Source: Phycisphaerales bacterium
Lineage (GTDB): Bacteria; Planctomycetota; Phycisphaerae; Phycisphaerales; UBA1924
Length of the DNA stretch: 64,000 bases
Reading direction: 5' to 3'
Assembly (NCBI GenBank): GCA_029260495.1
Contig: JAJDDD010000012.1
Span: 62,001-126,000, forward strand
In this document: positions 40,492 through 48,542 of the stretch, piece by piece
How positions within the stretch are numbered: position 1 is the stretch's first letter
How the letters are laid out: each line of letters begins with the position of its first letter
The notes under the pieces: generated by a model
Databases searched by the model: none
Told to the model about the DNA's origin: nothing
Seen by the model: only the letters and a program-made list of their open reading frames with translations
Program-made: the position numbers and the translations under genes

Positions 40492-42754
40492 GAGTGGAGT
40501 CATCGGCAACTTGATGACAGGGCTTGGAATGGCGGGCCTCAGCCCGGTGATTGACAAGCTTTGCAATGCTAGCGCGTCAGATAACGGCGTCGCTATCGCG
40601 ACGATTCTCGGGGGGCTGACTGGCGGGCCGTTGCTCGCGGTGGGGATCCTTTGTGGCGGCATCGCTCTCCAGCTCCACTCCGAAAACAAACGCAAAGCGA
40701 CCCAGGCAGAGCTGTTCGCAAAGCTCGGCGAGCACTGGAAGCAGTGCAATCAGAATCAACAGCAGTTAATCGAGCAGCTCACGCCTTTCATCAAACGCGA
40801 GGACTACTTCCTCGCCCGCCTGCCCGGGTATGAAAAGGCGGACCTCGCCAAAATCGTCGCGAGCGCCGTAAAGGAACAGCTCTCTCCGCTGCTGCCGGAA
40901 GGCTCAAACAAGATCGCCTGGGACGATGTTCGCATTTTTCTCAACGACAACAACGAACGGCTCGTTGATCTGCGAGAGTTGATCGCCGAGCAACAAAAAA
41001 CCCTCAACATCATCGCAGAAAAACAAAAAGAACAAGCGACAAAGGACGATCTCGCATCAACCATCGCACCCGTCCTCGCTCGAAATGAAAAGTTCGAAAC
41101 GCGAAACGCTCATCTCGCAACCGCCCTTCACGTCACGCAAAACGCTGTTAGCACATTCTTCGCCATCCTCAATCGTGAAGATATCCCACAGGACAAATGG
41201 CCCCAGGAACTCGCGCAAATCGCTGTGCGCCACCGCGAACTCCTTGCAGATATCGATCGTGTCGAAGTCGCTGATGAATCTCTGGAAAATCAAAAACAGC
41301 AGGCCCTCGCAGCAATCGAAGGAGGCGACTACGACCTCGCTGAACAACTCCTCATCCATCTACAAATTGCCGACCTCGACGCAGCCAAGCAGCATCAACA
41401 GACCGCCAATGCTCGCTTCCGCCGCGCTGTGCAATCAACCGCCATCCTTGCAGACCTGTCGATGACGCGTATCGACTACCAGACCGCCGCAACCCGTTAC
41501 GCAGAAGCAGCCGACCTCGTCCGCAGCTTTGATGCTGACGCCTGCAACCGCTACCTTTGGAAACACGCCGATGCACTCTACACACTCGGCCTCGAAAAAG
41601 GCGATAACGACGCCCTTCAACAAGCCATCATCAGTTGGATCGATCTGCTCACACGCTTGCCCCGCGAGCGCGTCCCCCTCAACTGGGCGACGACGCAGAA
41701 CAGCCTCGGAAACGCGCTGCTGACCCTTGGTGCGCGTGAGAGCGGGACGGAGCGACTGGAGGAGTCTATCAAAGCGTACCAGGCAGCGCTCAAAGAACGC
41801 ACGCGTGAGTGCGCCCCCCTCGCCTGGGCGGAAACGCAGAACAACCTCGGAAACGCGCTGCAGACTCTTGGTGCGCGTGAGAGCGGGACGGAGCGGCTCG
41901 ATGAGTCTGTCAAAGCGTACCAGGCAGCGCTCGAAGAACGCATGCGCGATCGCGTCCCCCTCAACTGGGCGACGACGCAGAACAATCTCGGAGCCGCGCT
42001 GTTTGCACTCGGTGAGCGTGAGAGCGGCACGGAGCGACTGGAGCAGTCTGTCGATGCGTACAAGGAAGCCCTCAAAGAACGCACGCGCGAGCGCGTACCG
42101 CTCGAATGGGCAGCGGCGCAGAACAATCTCGGAAATACGTTGGCAGTCCTTGGTGAGCGCGAGAGAGGCGCGGAGCGACTGGAGCAGTCTGTCGATGCGT
42201 ACCGGGCAGCGCTCAAAGAACGCACGCGCAAGCGCGTCCCTCTCGACTGGGCAATGACGCAGAACAACCTCGGAAACGTGCTGCAGACCCTTGGTAAACG
42301 CGAGAGCGGCATGGAGCGACTGGAGGAGGCGGTCGAAGCGTTCGAGGCAGCGCTCAAAGAATACACGCGCGAGCGCGTCCCCCTCAACTGGGCGATGACG
42401 CAAAGCAACCTCGGAAACACACTGCTGACCCTTGGTGCGCGTGAGAGCGGCACGGAGCGGCTCGATGAGTCTGTCAAAGCGTACCAGGCAGCGCTCAAAG
42501 AACGCACGCGCGAGCGCGTCCCCCTCGGCTGGGCGGCGACGCAGAACAACCTAGGAGCCGCATTGCGGACACTGGGTGAGCGCGAGAACAGCACAGACCG
42601 ACTCGGACAGTCTGTCGATGCGTACCGCAGCGCTCTGGAAGTCTTCGAAGAGGCGAACGCGACCTACTACATAGAAGGGACGAGGCGCAATCTTGACCGG
42701 GCTGAGCGGCTGATTGAAGAACGCCGCACACGAAAGCCTGATGACCAACCCTGA
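40490..42754 (+). CDS. Membrane-anchored coiled-coil TPR protein
   Basis: The 754-residue protein has a Gly-rich hydrophobic N-terminus (about 1-60, two possible membrane segments, ending GGIALQLHSENKRK), a coiled-coil region rich in Gln, Glu and Lys (about 60-220), a helical stretch with ALAAIEGGDYDLAEQLL, and seven tandem 47-residue repeats of the RVPLNWATTQNNLGNAL type from residue 394. This repeat class is widespread in bacterial TPR proteins used as interaction scaffolds, some in signalling or defence proteins. No enzymatic domain is visible. It has no Shine-Dalgarno site; a TATACT 11 bases upstream suggests leaderless expression. The gene at 45821-47587 has a similar layout. Confidence 0.85.
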   Translation: MSGVIGNLMTGLGMAGLSPVIDKLCNASASDNGVAIATILGGLTGGPLLAVGILCGGIALQLHSENKRKATQAELFAKLGEHWKQCNQNQQQLIEQLTPFIKREDYFLARLPGYEKADLAKIVASAVKEQLSPLLPEGSNKIAWDDVRIFLNDNNERLVDLRELIAEQQKTLNIIAEKQKEQATKDDLASTIAPVLARNEKFETRNAHLATALHVTQNAVSTFFAILNREDIPQDKWPQELAQIAVRHRELLADIDRVEVADESLENQKQQALAAIEGGDYDLAEQLLIHLQIADLDAAKQHQQTANARFRRAVQSTAILADLSMTRIDYQTAATRYAEAADLVRSFDADACNRYLWKHADALYTLGLEKGDNDALQQAIISWIDLLTRLPRERVPLNWATTQNSLGNALLTLGARESGTERLEESIKAYQAALKERTRECAPLAWAETQNNLGNALQTLGARESGTERLDESVKAYQAALEERMRDRVPLNWATTQNNLGAALFALGERESGTERLEQSVDAYKEALKERTRERVPLEWAAAQNNLGNTLAVLGERERGAERLEQSVDAYRAALKERTRKRVPLDWAMTQNNLGNVLQTLGKRESGMERLEEAVEAFEAALKEYTRERVPLNWAMTQSNLGNTLLTLGARESGTERLDESVKAYQAALKERTRERVPLGWAATQNNLGAALRTLGERENSTDRLGQSVDAYRSALEVFEEANATYYIEGTRRNLDRAERLIEERRTRKPDDQP
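41669..42655. repeat. Seven tandem 141-bp TPR-coding repeats
   Basis: The unit of 141 bases (47 residues, starting Arg-Val-Pro-Leu-x-Trp-Ala) occurs seven times in a row. Copies are very similar in DNA, especially the segments coding for GARESGTERL and AYQAALKERTRE, which suggests recent duplication or gene conversion. Confidence 0.85.
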
Positions 42755-42954
42755 GGCGTGATTGTTATCTCAGGTGGGCATTCGCGCCGCCTGCCATCGT
42801 AATCAACACACCACCCCTTATCGGCCCCCATCCCATCCACCTATACCATCTGCACCGTTCATCAACGTCCATAACAACACAACCGCTCATCACGCCCCTC
42901 CCGCTGGCCGAAGCAATAACGCTGCACCCAGTTGTTCAGCAGGAGGATTTCCCC

Positions 42955-43194
42955 ATGGTTCAGCTCAAGCTGCATACGTTCGAGGAGGAAGCCGAGCGCG
43001 ATCCCGACATCCTGCCATTCCCGCAGGAAGTCATCGCTGATGAAAATTCCCCAGCCCCCGCCCTCGATCTCGCCGATCGCATCGAGCAATCGCTCGATGA
43101 TCTTCAGCGACGCATCGACAAGGTCAAGGATGAAATCGACTCTGCCTATCGCTTCCCCGGCCCCGAAGATTGGCCGCCCCATTCCGCCGCGTGA
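42955..43194 (+). CDS. Small acidic coiled-coil protein
   Basis: A strong AGGAGG ribosome site lies 8 bases before the ATG of this 79-residue ORF. The protein is acidic, with a predicted helix (DLADRIEQSLDDLQRRIDKV) of coiled-coil character and a Pro-rich end (PGPEDWPPHSAA). It has no signal peptide or membrane segment. I recognise no family. It ends 11 bases before the convergent fur-type gene. Confidence 0.6.
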   Translation: MVQLKLHTFEEEAERDPDILPFPQEVIADENSPAPALDLADRIEQSLDDLQRRIDKVKDEIDSAYRFPGPEDWPPHSAA

Positions 43195-43205
43195 TTCACG
43201 CGAAA

Positions 43206-43703
43206 TTATTCAATAGATTGCACAACCCCCGACGCCGGCGGAAACTCTCCGTCGGCGTCGTCGCGCGCGCACCGGGCGCATCGACCATGAAGCACCGCGT
43301 CCTGCTCCCGAATCCGTCGCCGCGCCATCGTGCTCCCGCGCAGACAGCCCGGAAACTCAACATGCACCTGCGCATCATCCAGGCACTCCACCGCCCCGCA
43401 TTCATCACACACCAGATGCGGATGGTCATGCGCCCCCAACCGCGCCAGGCTGAAGCGCCACACGCGATCACCCGCATCAATGCGATGCACAATCTGCTTC
43501 TCCTCAAACGAGTGCAGCGTCCGATACACCGTCACCCGATCCGCAGCGCCCTCAGGCAGCGCTCCATGCACTTCCTGTGCGTTCAGGGGCGATTCCGCTT
43601 CGTCAAGCACACGCAACACGTCCAGCCGGACAGTGGTAATGCGCAGCCCAACTTCGCGAAGACGGTGCCGACGGTCGATATCAATGCTTGTTGTAGATTT
43701 CAC
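43206..43703 (-). CDS. Fur family metalloregulator
   Basis: The 165-residue protein has the Fur winged helix (LREVGLRITTVRLDVLRVL and DRVTVYRTLHSFEEKQIV), the metal-sensing DHPHLVCDECG segment and two CxxC pairs (Cys99/102 and Cys142/145) that hold structural zinc. Whether it senses iron, zinc or peroxide cannot be told. The GTG at 43703 is chosen because the long upstream extension has low complexity and overlaps the divergent gene, and because TACACT lies 6 bases before this GTG. It is divergent from the PfkB-type kinase gene. Confidence 0.88.
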   Translation of the reverse strand: MKSTTSIDIDRRHRLREVGLRITTVRLDVLRVLDEAESPLNAQEVHGALPEGAADRVTVYRTLHSFEEKQIVHRIDAGDRVWRFSLARLGAHDHPHLVCDECGAVECLDDAQVHVEFPGCLRGSTMARRRIREQDAVLHGRCARCARDDADGEFPPASGVVQSIE

Positions 43704-43709
43704 GTCCCG

Positions 43710-43715
43710 AGTGTA
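43710..43715 (-). promoter_or_regulatory. -10-like element of the fur-type gene
   Basis: TACACT (minus strand, context GGCTACACTCGG) ends 6 bases before the GTG start, again predicting a leaderless transcript. No Fur box is obvious in the 85-base divergent spacer. Confidence 0.4.
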
Positions 43716-43788
43716 GCCCTGCTTTTGCGTCCGTCTTTCATGTGGAGTTGCGTTGTGCAGGAATGCATGACAAGCTCTAAGGCCTGTG

Positions 43789-45072
43789 ATGTCTGAACTA
43801 CCTATAACGCAAAAAAACGACTCCGCTCCGACGTTCGGAGGCCCTTCCGGGGACACTTCCGGGGATACTTCCGGGGGTGCTTCCGGGGGTGCTTTTGCGG
43901 GCGCTGCCGACGCCATCGCGCATGCAGATTCACTCTCCGGCGCCGCTGCCTTCGTCGGATTCGATGGCTGCATCGATTCCATCATCCGCCTCGTCGATTC
44001 GCGCCCAGGTGATGACCCGAATCAGTTCACGCCGATCCGCACTCTCGCGGACTTCGCCCAGCGCATCGCCAACGCCTCAGGCCGCAGCGCCAATATCGAA
44101 ATGGTCGTCGAGCGCACCAAGCTCGGCGGCAACGGCCCCATCCTCGCGAGCGCCCTCGCCAAGCTTGGCGCCCCCGTCACCTGCGCCGCCGCCGTCGGCA
44201 AGCCCAACGCGCTCCCCGGCGACCCGCCCCATCCCATCTACAACGAACTCAAAGAAAACGGCGCCCAGCTGTTCAATCTCGGCCCCGCCGGCGCCACCGA
44301 CGCCTGCGAGTTCGACGACGGCAAAATCATGCTCGGCAAAAACATAGACTTCCAATGCGTCTCCTGGGATCGCCTCCTTAAGGCCGTCGGCGGCGCCGAC
44401 GCTTTTGTCCAGCAAGTTAACAACGCGCGCATCATCGCCACCTGCAACTGGACCATGCTTCGCGCGATGGGTGAAATTTGGGAGCGCCTGGCCCGGGAAA
44501 TTATCCCCCGCTGTCAGGGCGCCAAGCGCGTCTATGTTGATCTCGCCGACCCCGCCAAACGGTCGGACGCCGACCTTGCGGGCGCCATGAGTCAGCTCCG
44601 CGAGCTCGACGCCGCCAGCCCCGTCACGCTGGGCGTCAACATCGCCGAAGCCGCCCGGCTGGCCCAACTTGTTGGAGTGTCAACACGTATCGATGAAGAG
44701 GGTTTCGCGCCCGAGTCCCTCGCAGACGCCGCAGCCTCGCTGCGCGCCGCGCTGCGTCTGAGCGAACTTGTCATCCACAACCGTCGCGGCGCCGGCGCAG
44801 CAGTCGCTGCCGACTCCGAATCGGTTGATCGCGCCGCGCTCGCTGGCCCCTTTATTAACGATCCCGTGATCTCCACCGGGGCGGGGGATCATTTTGGGGC
44901 TGGATGGTGCTTTGGGCTTGGATTGGGGTTGCCGCTCGATCAACGCCTGGCGTGCGCGGTTGGCGTAAGTGGGCTGTATGTGCGCACCGGAGCATCACCT
45001 GCGCGCGAAGAGCTGACCAACTTTCTGCGCACGATGCCTGAACCTGAGGTGCGGGAGCATGAAATTCCTTGA
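43789..45072 (+). CDS. PfkB-family carbohydrate kinase
   Basis: The 427-residue protein has an N-terminal low-complexity segment made of GDTSGDTSGGASGGA repeats, then a ribokinase-like fold: VGFDGCIDSIIRLV, the glycine pair LGGNGPILASALAKLGA and the catalytic loop ISTGAGDHFGAGWCFG, in which the GAGD Asp is the likely base. Members phosphorylate sugars or nucleosides with ATP. It is longer than typical PfkB proteins (about 310), and the substrate is unknown. The ATG at 43789 is preferred over a GTG just before it. It is divergent from the fur-type gene. Confidence 0.85.
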   Translation: MSELPITQKNDSAPTFGGPSGDTSGDTSGGASGGAFAGAADAIAHADSLSGAAAFVGFDGCIDSIIRLVDSRPGDDPNQFTPIRTLADFAQRIANASGRSANIEMVVERTKLGGNGPILASALAKLGAPVTCAAAVGKPNALPGDPPHPIYNELKENGAQLFNLGPAGATDACEFDDGKIMLGKNIDFQCVSWDRLLKAVGGADAFVQQVNNARIIATCNWTMLRAMGEIWERLAREIIPRCQGAKRVYVDLADPAKRSDADLAGAMSQLRELDAASPVTLGVNIAEAARLAQLVGVSTRIDEEGFAPESLADAAASLRAALRLSELVIHNRRGAGAAVAADSESVDRAALAGPFINDPVISTGAGDHFGAGWCFGLGLGLPLDQRLACAVGVSGLYVRTGASPAREELTNFLRTMPEPEVREHEIP

Positions 45073-45102
45073 ATTGTGTGCGCACGAAAACGGCGCAGGA
45101 AC

Positions 45103-45130
45103 AAGGCCCATGCGCGCATGCATGGGCCTT
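45103..45130. terminator. Hairpin between convergent pfkB-type and dinB-type genes
   Basis: AAGGCCCATGC is repeated in inverted form (45103-45113 and 45120-45130) with a 6-base loop. It has no good T run on either strand, but its position 30 bases after one stop and 50 before the other suits a two-way transcription end. Confidence 0.5.
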
Positions 45131-45180
45131 ATGACTTGAATTTCTTGTTCATCACCGCGCGCTCATCGCGCACGATGCTA

Positions 45181-45699
45181 TTACATACAGGAGCCGAGGC
45201 CGACGATTCTGCGGTACGCGCTGAGCTGGCCGAGGTGCATCATGCAGTGGGAGCCGAGCAAGAAGTTGGTCGTGGCGCCGACGGATGAGAACATGTCCGG
45301 GCCCTCGCCTTTTGGCATCGGCTTGGCGAATGTGCTCTCGTCAGCTTCAGCGACCGCGTCGATGACGACATTCATGCGATCGAAGAATCTCTTGGTGATT
45401 TCAGCAAACGCGGGGTAGTGCTTGAAATCCGGATCGTCCTGGAGTTCGGATTTGTAGCCGAAGAGTTTGTCGTAGTCCTCAGCGTTGATGGCGATGTCTT
45501 CGCGGCCGATGAGTTTGAGAATAAACTCGGGATAGACTGCAAGATGGCCAAGAATCCAGGCGGGATGATTGGTGTTGATTCCCTTGGGCCGGACAGCGGC
45601 GGCTTTGGGATCGATTCCCTCAAGACACTTTTCAGCGTACATGGTGGTGACGCGGGCGCCTTGAACGATTGTGTCAGCGGTGATGGTTGTGGTTGCCAT
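45181..45699 (-). CDS. DinB superfamily protein
   Basis: The 172-residue protein has the four-helix DinB/YfiT-like layout with conserved histidines in NHPAWILGHLAVYP near residue 45 and in GSHCMMHLGQLSAYRRIVG near the C-terminus, which form a metal site in the family. Members act as thiol transferases or hydrolases, and the exact reaction is unknown. AGGAG lies just before the ATG. A near-palindrome overlaps a TATACT promoter element about 65 bases upstream. Confidence 0.85.
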   Translation of the reverse strand: MATTTITADTIVQGARVTTMYAEKCLEGIDPKAAAVRPKGINTNHPAWILGHLAVYPEFILKLIGREDIAINAEDYDKLFGYKSELQDDPDFKHYPAFAEITKRFFDRMNVVIDAVAEADESTFAKPMPKGEGPDMFSSVGATTNFLLGSHCMMHLGQLSAYRRIVGLGSCM

Positions 45700-45747
45700 G
45701 GTGGGTCTCCTAGGATTTTGACTTGTGGGATCAGATGCGTTGATGTT

Positions 45748-45769
45748 CTGAAACGATCGTTCCAGTATA
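45748..45769 (-). promoter_or_regulatory. Operator-like near-palindrome at the dinB-type promoter
   Basis: CTGAAACGATCGTTCCAG (plus strand, 45748-45765) is palindromic at 16 of 18 positions around AACGATCGTT. On the minus strand it directly follows and partly overlaps TATACT (45769-45764). TetR-type repressors bind sites of this shape, but no regulator gene is next to it. Confidence 0.45.
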
Positions 45770-45820
45770 GTGATAAAGATCGCGGAGTGCGAACTGGGGG
45801 AGGAGTTTTGTAGGAGGCAA

Positions 45821-47587
45821 TTACGCCTCTGGCAGATCGTCCAGCCGGCTTTGGAGTTCTTCGACCATGTGCAGCATGCCGATTTGGTTGTAGAGATCGC
45901 GAGCTTGCGTCAACAGTTGGCGTGCTTTGGGATAATGTCCTTGCTTGTACTCAATAACACCAAGGTTGCGGTAGGCCATGGCAATACTTGCCTTGTTTCC
46001 GAGTTCTTCGAAGATCGCAAGGGCTTGCTTACCGTATACGCCGGCAGTACTGAACTCGTCTCGGGCTTCCTCGATGGCACCGAGGTTGCCAAGATTAATT
46101 GCCATGCCCTCCTTGCGCCCGAGTTTTTTGTGAAGAGCAAGGGATCGCTTGATGTAGCTTTCGGCGCTGTCAAGATCGCCACGCGTAAGCTGGATTAACC
46201 CAAGTGCTCCAAGATGCCGAGCAATACCATGTTGATTAGCAATTTTTTCGTCTATGACAAGTGCTTCTTCAACACAGTTTTCTGCTGCATCGAGATCACC
46301 TCTCAACAGGTTGATATTGCCTATATTGGCCAATGCAGTCGATACACCCATTGGGTTTGCGAGTTGCGCATTAATGGCAACAGCTCGTTCAAAACAGTCA
46401 CGAGCTGCATCCAGATTATTACAACTTTGTTCAATTATTCCAAGGTTGCTAAGCGAATTGGCTGCGCCTTCTATGTTCCCTAGTTTTTCATCAATGGCAA
46501 TGGATTGTTTGAGATATTTCTCGGCGATACTGATATTGCCGCGAGAATGTTCGATTGGCGCAAGGTTGTTAAGTGCAATAGCCCGCCAGCTATCATCTGA
46601 TGTCAGCTTTAGCACGCACTCATAGAGACGTTGAGCCTCATCAAGTTCGCCTTGTAGCCGACGCACATGGCCAAGGCTATTGATCGCGTCCAAATCGTTT
46701 GGTGCGAAAGTGAGAATGCGTTGGAGGTTCTTTTCTGCTCTTGCAATCTCGCCAATCAGAAAGGCGACCGCGGCGGCGCGGCGACGTGTTTCGATCGATC
46801 GTGATTCGCTCTCCGCGGCCTGCTTTCGATGATCAATCGCTTGCGCTTCCTCCGCTTCCGCTTGTGCTTCGAGATAGGCAATAAGCTCTGCCTTGCCTTC
46901 GGGCTGGAGGACACGATCGAGAGCCGCTTCGCCCTTGGCCTCTGAATAGGTGTGGAGAGCATCTCTCAGTTCTTGAATTTCGTTGTCCTTGTCGGCTAGC
47001 ATGCCGACAAGTTGTGCGTTGGTGCTGCTAAGTTGCTCGTTTTGGGCGAGAAGACGCTGGGCGATGTCATCGATCTTCTCTTCGACGCGATCAAGAGCGT
47101 CGCGCACGCCGGCGATGTTCTCGTCAATGCACTGGCCGACGTAGAGGTTGAGCGATTCAATGCGTTCAAGAGAGGCGCGGGTTTCTGCATTGCTTTCTTT
47201 CGCAGCTTCGAGCGCTTCGCGGAGTTCACGGGCGCGCTCGCGGATGACAGTGCGCGGGTAGTGGGGTGGCAGTTCTGGAGGCAACTCGCCTTTTTCAAAA
47301 CCAGCGAGAGCAAGTTCAAGACTGCGACGCTCGCGTATGGATTGTTCGAGCAGGGTTTGGGCGTATGCAGCGTCTTTTTTCTGCTGATCATCCTCATGAA
47401 CGGACTTGGCAGCGTCGAAGATGAGATATCCTGCGAAGATGGCGACGGCGCAGCCGGCGATGGCAGGGCTGGCGGTCGCGAGGGCGCCAACGCCTACAGC
47501 ACTGGTGGCGACTTCTGCGAATGTCTCTCTGCCAGCGCTTCCTGCGACGTGGCGAAGGAACGAGATGATTGTGCTCTGCGCAGCCAC
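45821..47587 (-). CDS. Membrane-anchored coiled-coil TPR protein, A+T-rich
   Basis: The 588-residue protein has a hydrophobic N-terminus (about 25-60, AIAGCAVAIFAGYLIFDAAK), a long coiled coil (about 70-270, with LNYL-like heptads such as EKIDDIAQRLLAQNEQL) and about eight kinesin-light-chain-type TPRs of 40 residues (e.g. NLGIIEQSCNNLDAARDCFE). The layout mirrors that of the protein at 40490. Its middle part (about 46.0-46.7 kb) is visibly richer in A+T than the neighbours and uses codons such as TTA and ATT, a sign of transfer. The GTG start lies 8 bases after TATACT and has no Shine-Dalgarno site. Confidence 0.83.
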   Translation of the reverse strand: MAAQSTIISFLRHVAGSAGRETFAEVATSAVGVGALATASPAIAGCAVAIFAGYLIFDAAKSVHEDDQQKKDAAYAQTLLEQSIRERRSLELALAGFEKGELPPELPPHYPRTVIRERARELREALEAAKESNAETRASLERIESLNLYVGQCIDENIAGVRDALDRVEEKIDDIAQRLLAQNEQLSSTNAQLVGMLADKDNEIQELRDALHTYSEAKGEAALDRVLQPEGKAELIAYLEAQAEAEEAQAIDHRKQAAESESRSIETRRRAAAVAFLIGEIARAEKNLQRILTFAPNDLDAINSLGHVRRLQGELDEAQRLYECVLKLTSDDSWRAIALNNLAPIEHSRGNISIAEKYLKQSIAIDEKLGNIEGAANSLSNLGIIEQSCNNLDAARDCFERAVAINAQLANPMGVSTALANIGNINLLRGDLDAAENCVEEALVIDEKIANQHGIARHLGALGLIQLTRGDLDSAESYIKRSLALHKKLGRKEGMAINLGNLGAIEEARDEFSTAGVYGKQALAIFEELGNKASIAMAYRNLGVIEYKQGHYPKARQLLTQARDLYNQIGMLHMVEELQSRLDDLPEA

Positions 47588-47595
47588 GATGGCAG

Positions 47596-47601
47596 AGTAT
47601 A
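47596..47601 (-). promoter_or_regulatory. -10 element of the second TPR gene
   Basis: TATACT on the minus strand ends 8 bases before the GTG at 47587. The same hexamer precedes the first TPR gene at a similar distance. Confidence 0.45.
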
Positions 47602-47728
47602 GGGCGCCTGCCCTAGGGTTGGCATGATGAGAGAGTCAGAGGCTCGGCGGCTGTTTGACGCTTGATTTGTGGGAAAACCACTATCTACAACGAGTTTGCA
47701 GTGCGACCGAATATATGTTCGAGTGCAT

Positions 47729-48403
47729 TTATGCGCTGACAGGCTGTGCGTGGCGCGCCGGATCCGTCGCTGTCTCTTGATCCGCCCAGATGAACTCGAT
47801 TTCTACATCGAAGAGTGAGAGCAGCGTCGCCAACTGGCGTTCCACACTTCGGCGGGCTTCGAGTTCGTATTTGATATCGTTCTTTTCGTAGAGTTCGGCG
47901 GCCTGGGATTGGGCGCGTTGCATGAGGTCTTTTTGGGTGGGGGCGTCGACCTGGATGATGTCGAGCAAACCCAGCATTCGGCCGGCCTGGATGTCGTAGG
48001 GGGAGACATCGGTGAGGCGGAGTGTTCCTTCGATGGCGGGGAGGCGGACGCGGAACCTGCCTTCGGCGAGTTCATCGACATCGCGCGGGGTGAGGCGGTT
48101 GAGGTCGATGGAGTATTGCTTTTCGAAGTTGAAGATCATGGCGAGGCGGGCCTGACTCAGAATGAGCGGCGGGAGCCAGCCCCAGCCTTTCTTCGACGTT
48201 GCGATTTCCTTGGCGCAGACTTCCAGGCCGATGAGCCTGCCGACGGCGGTGACGCGCTCGAAGATGGTCTGGGTTTGGATGGTTTCGATGGGGGCGGACT
48301 TGCCGCGCTTGCGCAGGAGCATGACGCCGAGCACGAGGGCGAGCGCGAGGAGGAGGCCGGTCGCGATCGCGAGTGCGATGATGGTGAGTGTGCCTGAGAT
48401 CAC
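47729..48403 (-). CDS. DUF4230-like membrane-anchored protein
   Basis: A single N-terminal membrane helix (about 5-30) is followed by a soluble domain. The pattern ARLAMIFNFEKQYSIDLNRL, then RFRVRLPAIEGTLRLTDVSP, then a charged helix (RAQSQAAELYEKNDIKYELE) and a final IEFIWAD strand agrees with the DUF4230 family, whose function is unknown. GTG at 48403 follows a GAGGAG ribosome site. It is the last gene of a minus-strand run that begins at 53542. Confidence 0.7.
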   Translation of the reverse strand: MISGTLTIIALAIATGLLLALALVLGVMLLRKRGKSAPIETIQTQTIFERVTAVGRLIGLEVCAKEIATSKKGWGWLPPLILSQARLAMIFNFEKQYSIDLNRLTPRDVDELAEGRFRVRLPAIEGTLRLTDVSPYDIQAGRMLGLLDIIQVDAPTQKDLMQRAQSQAAELYEKNDIKYELEARRSVERQLATLLSLFDVEIEFIWADQETATDPARHAQPVSA

Positions 48404-48542
48404 GGGGTAGCTCCTCGAGGGAAACGGGCAGGGCGGGATCGCGCGAGGTCTGATCGAAAGTCTGATCGAAAGAAAGGGCGATCCACCTTCCTTGTTGTGA
48501 TCTTAGGGGCGCGTCTTGCAAGGAATCGCATTGAAAATGAGT

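Noticed and set aside
41435-42594. Two long minus-strand frames opposite the TPR repeats
   Set aside because: They arise from the periodic repeats and show no protein-like conservation or start signals.
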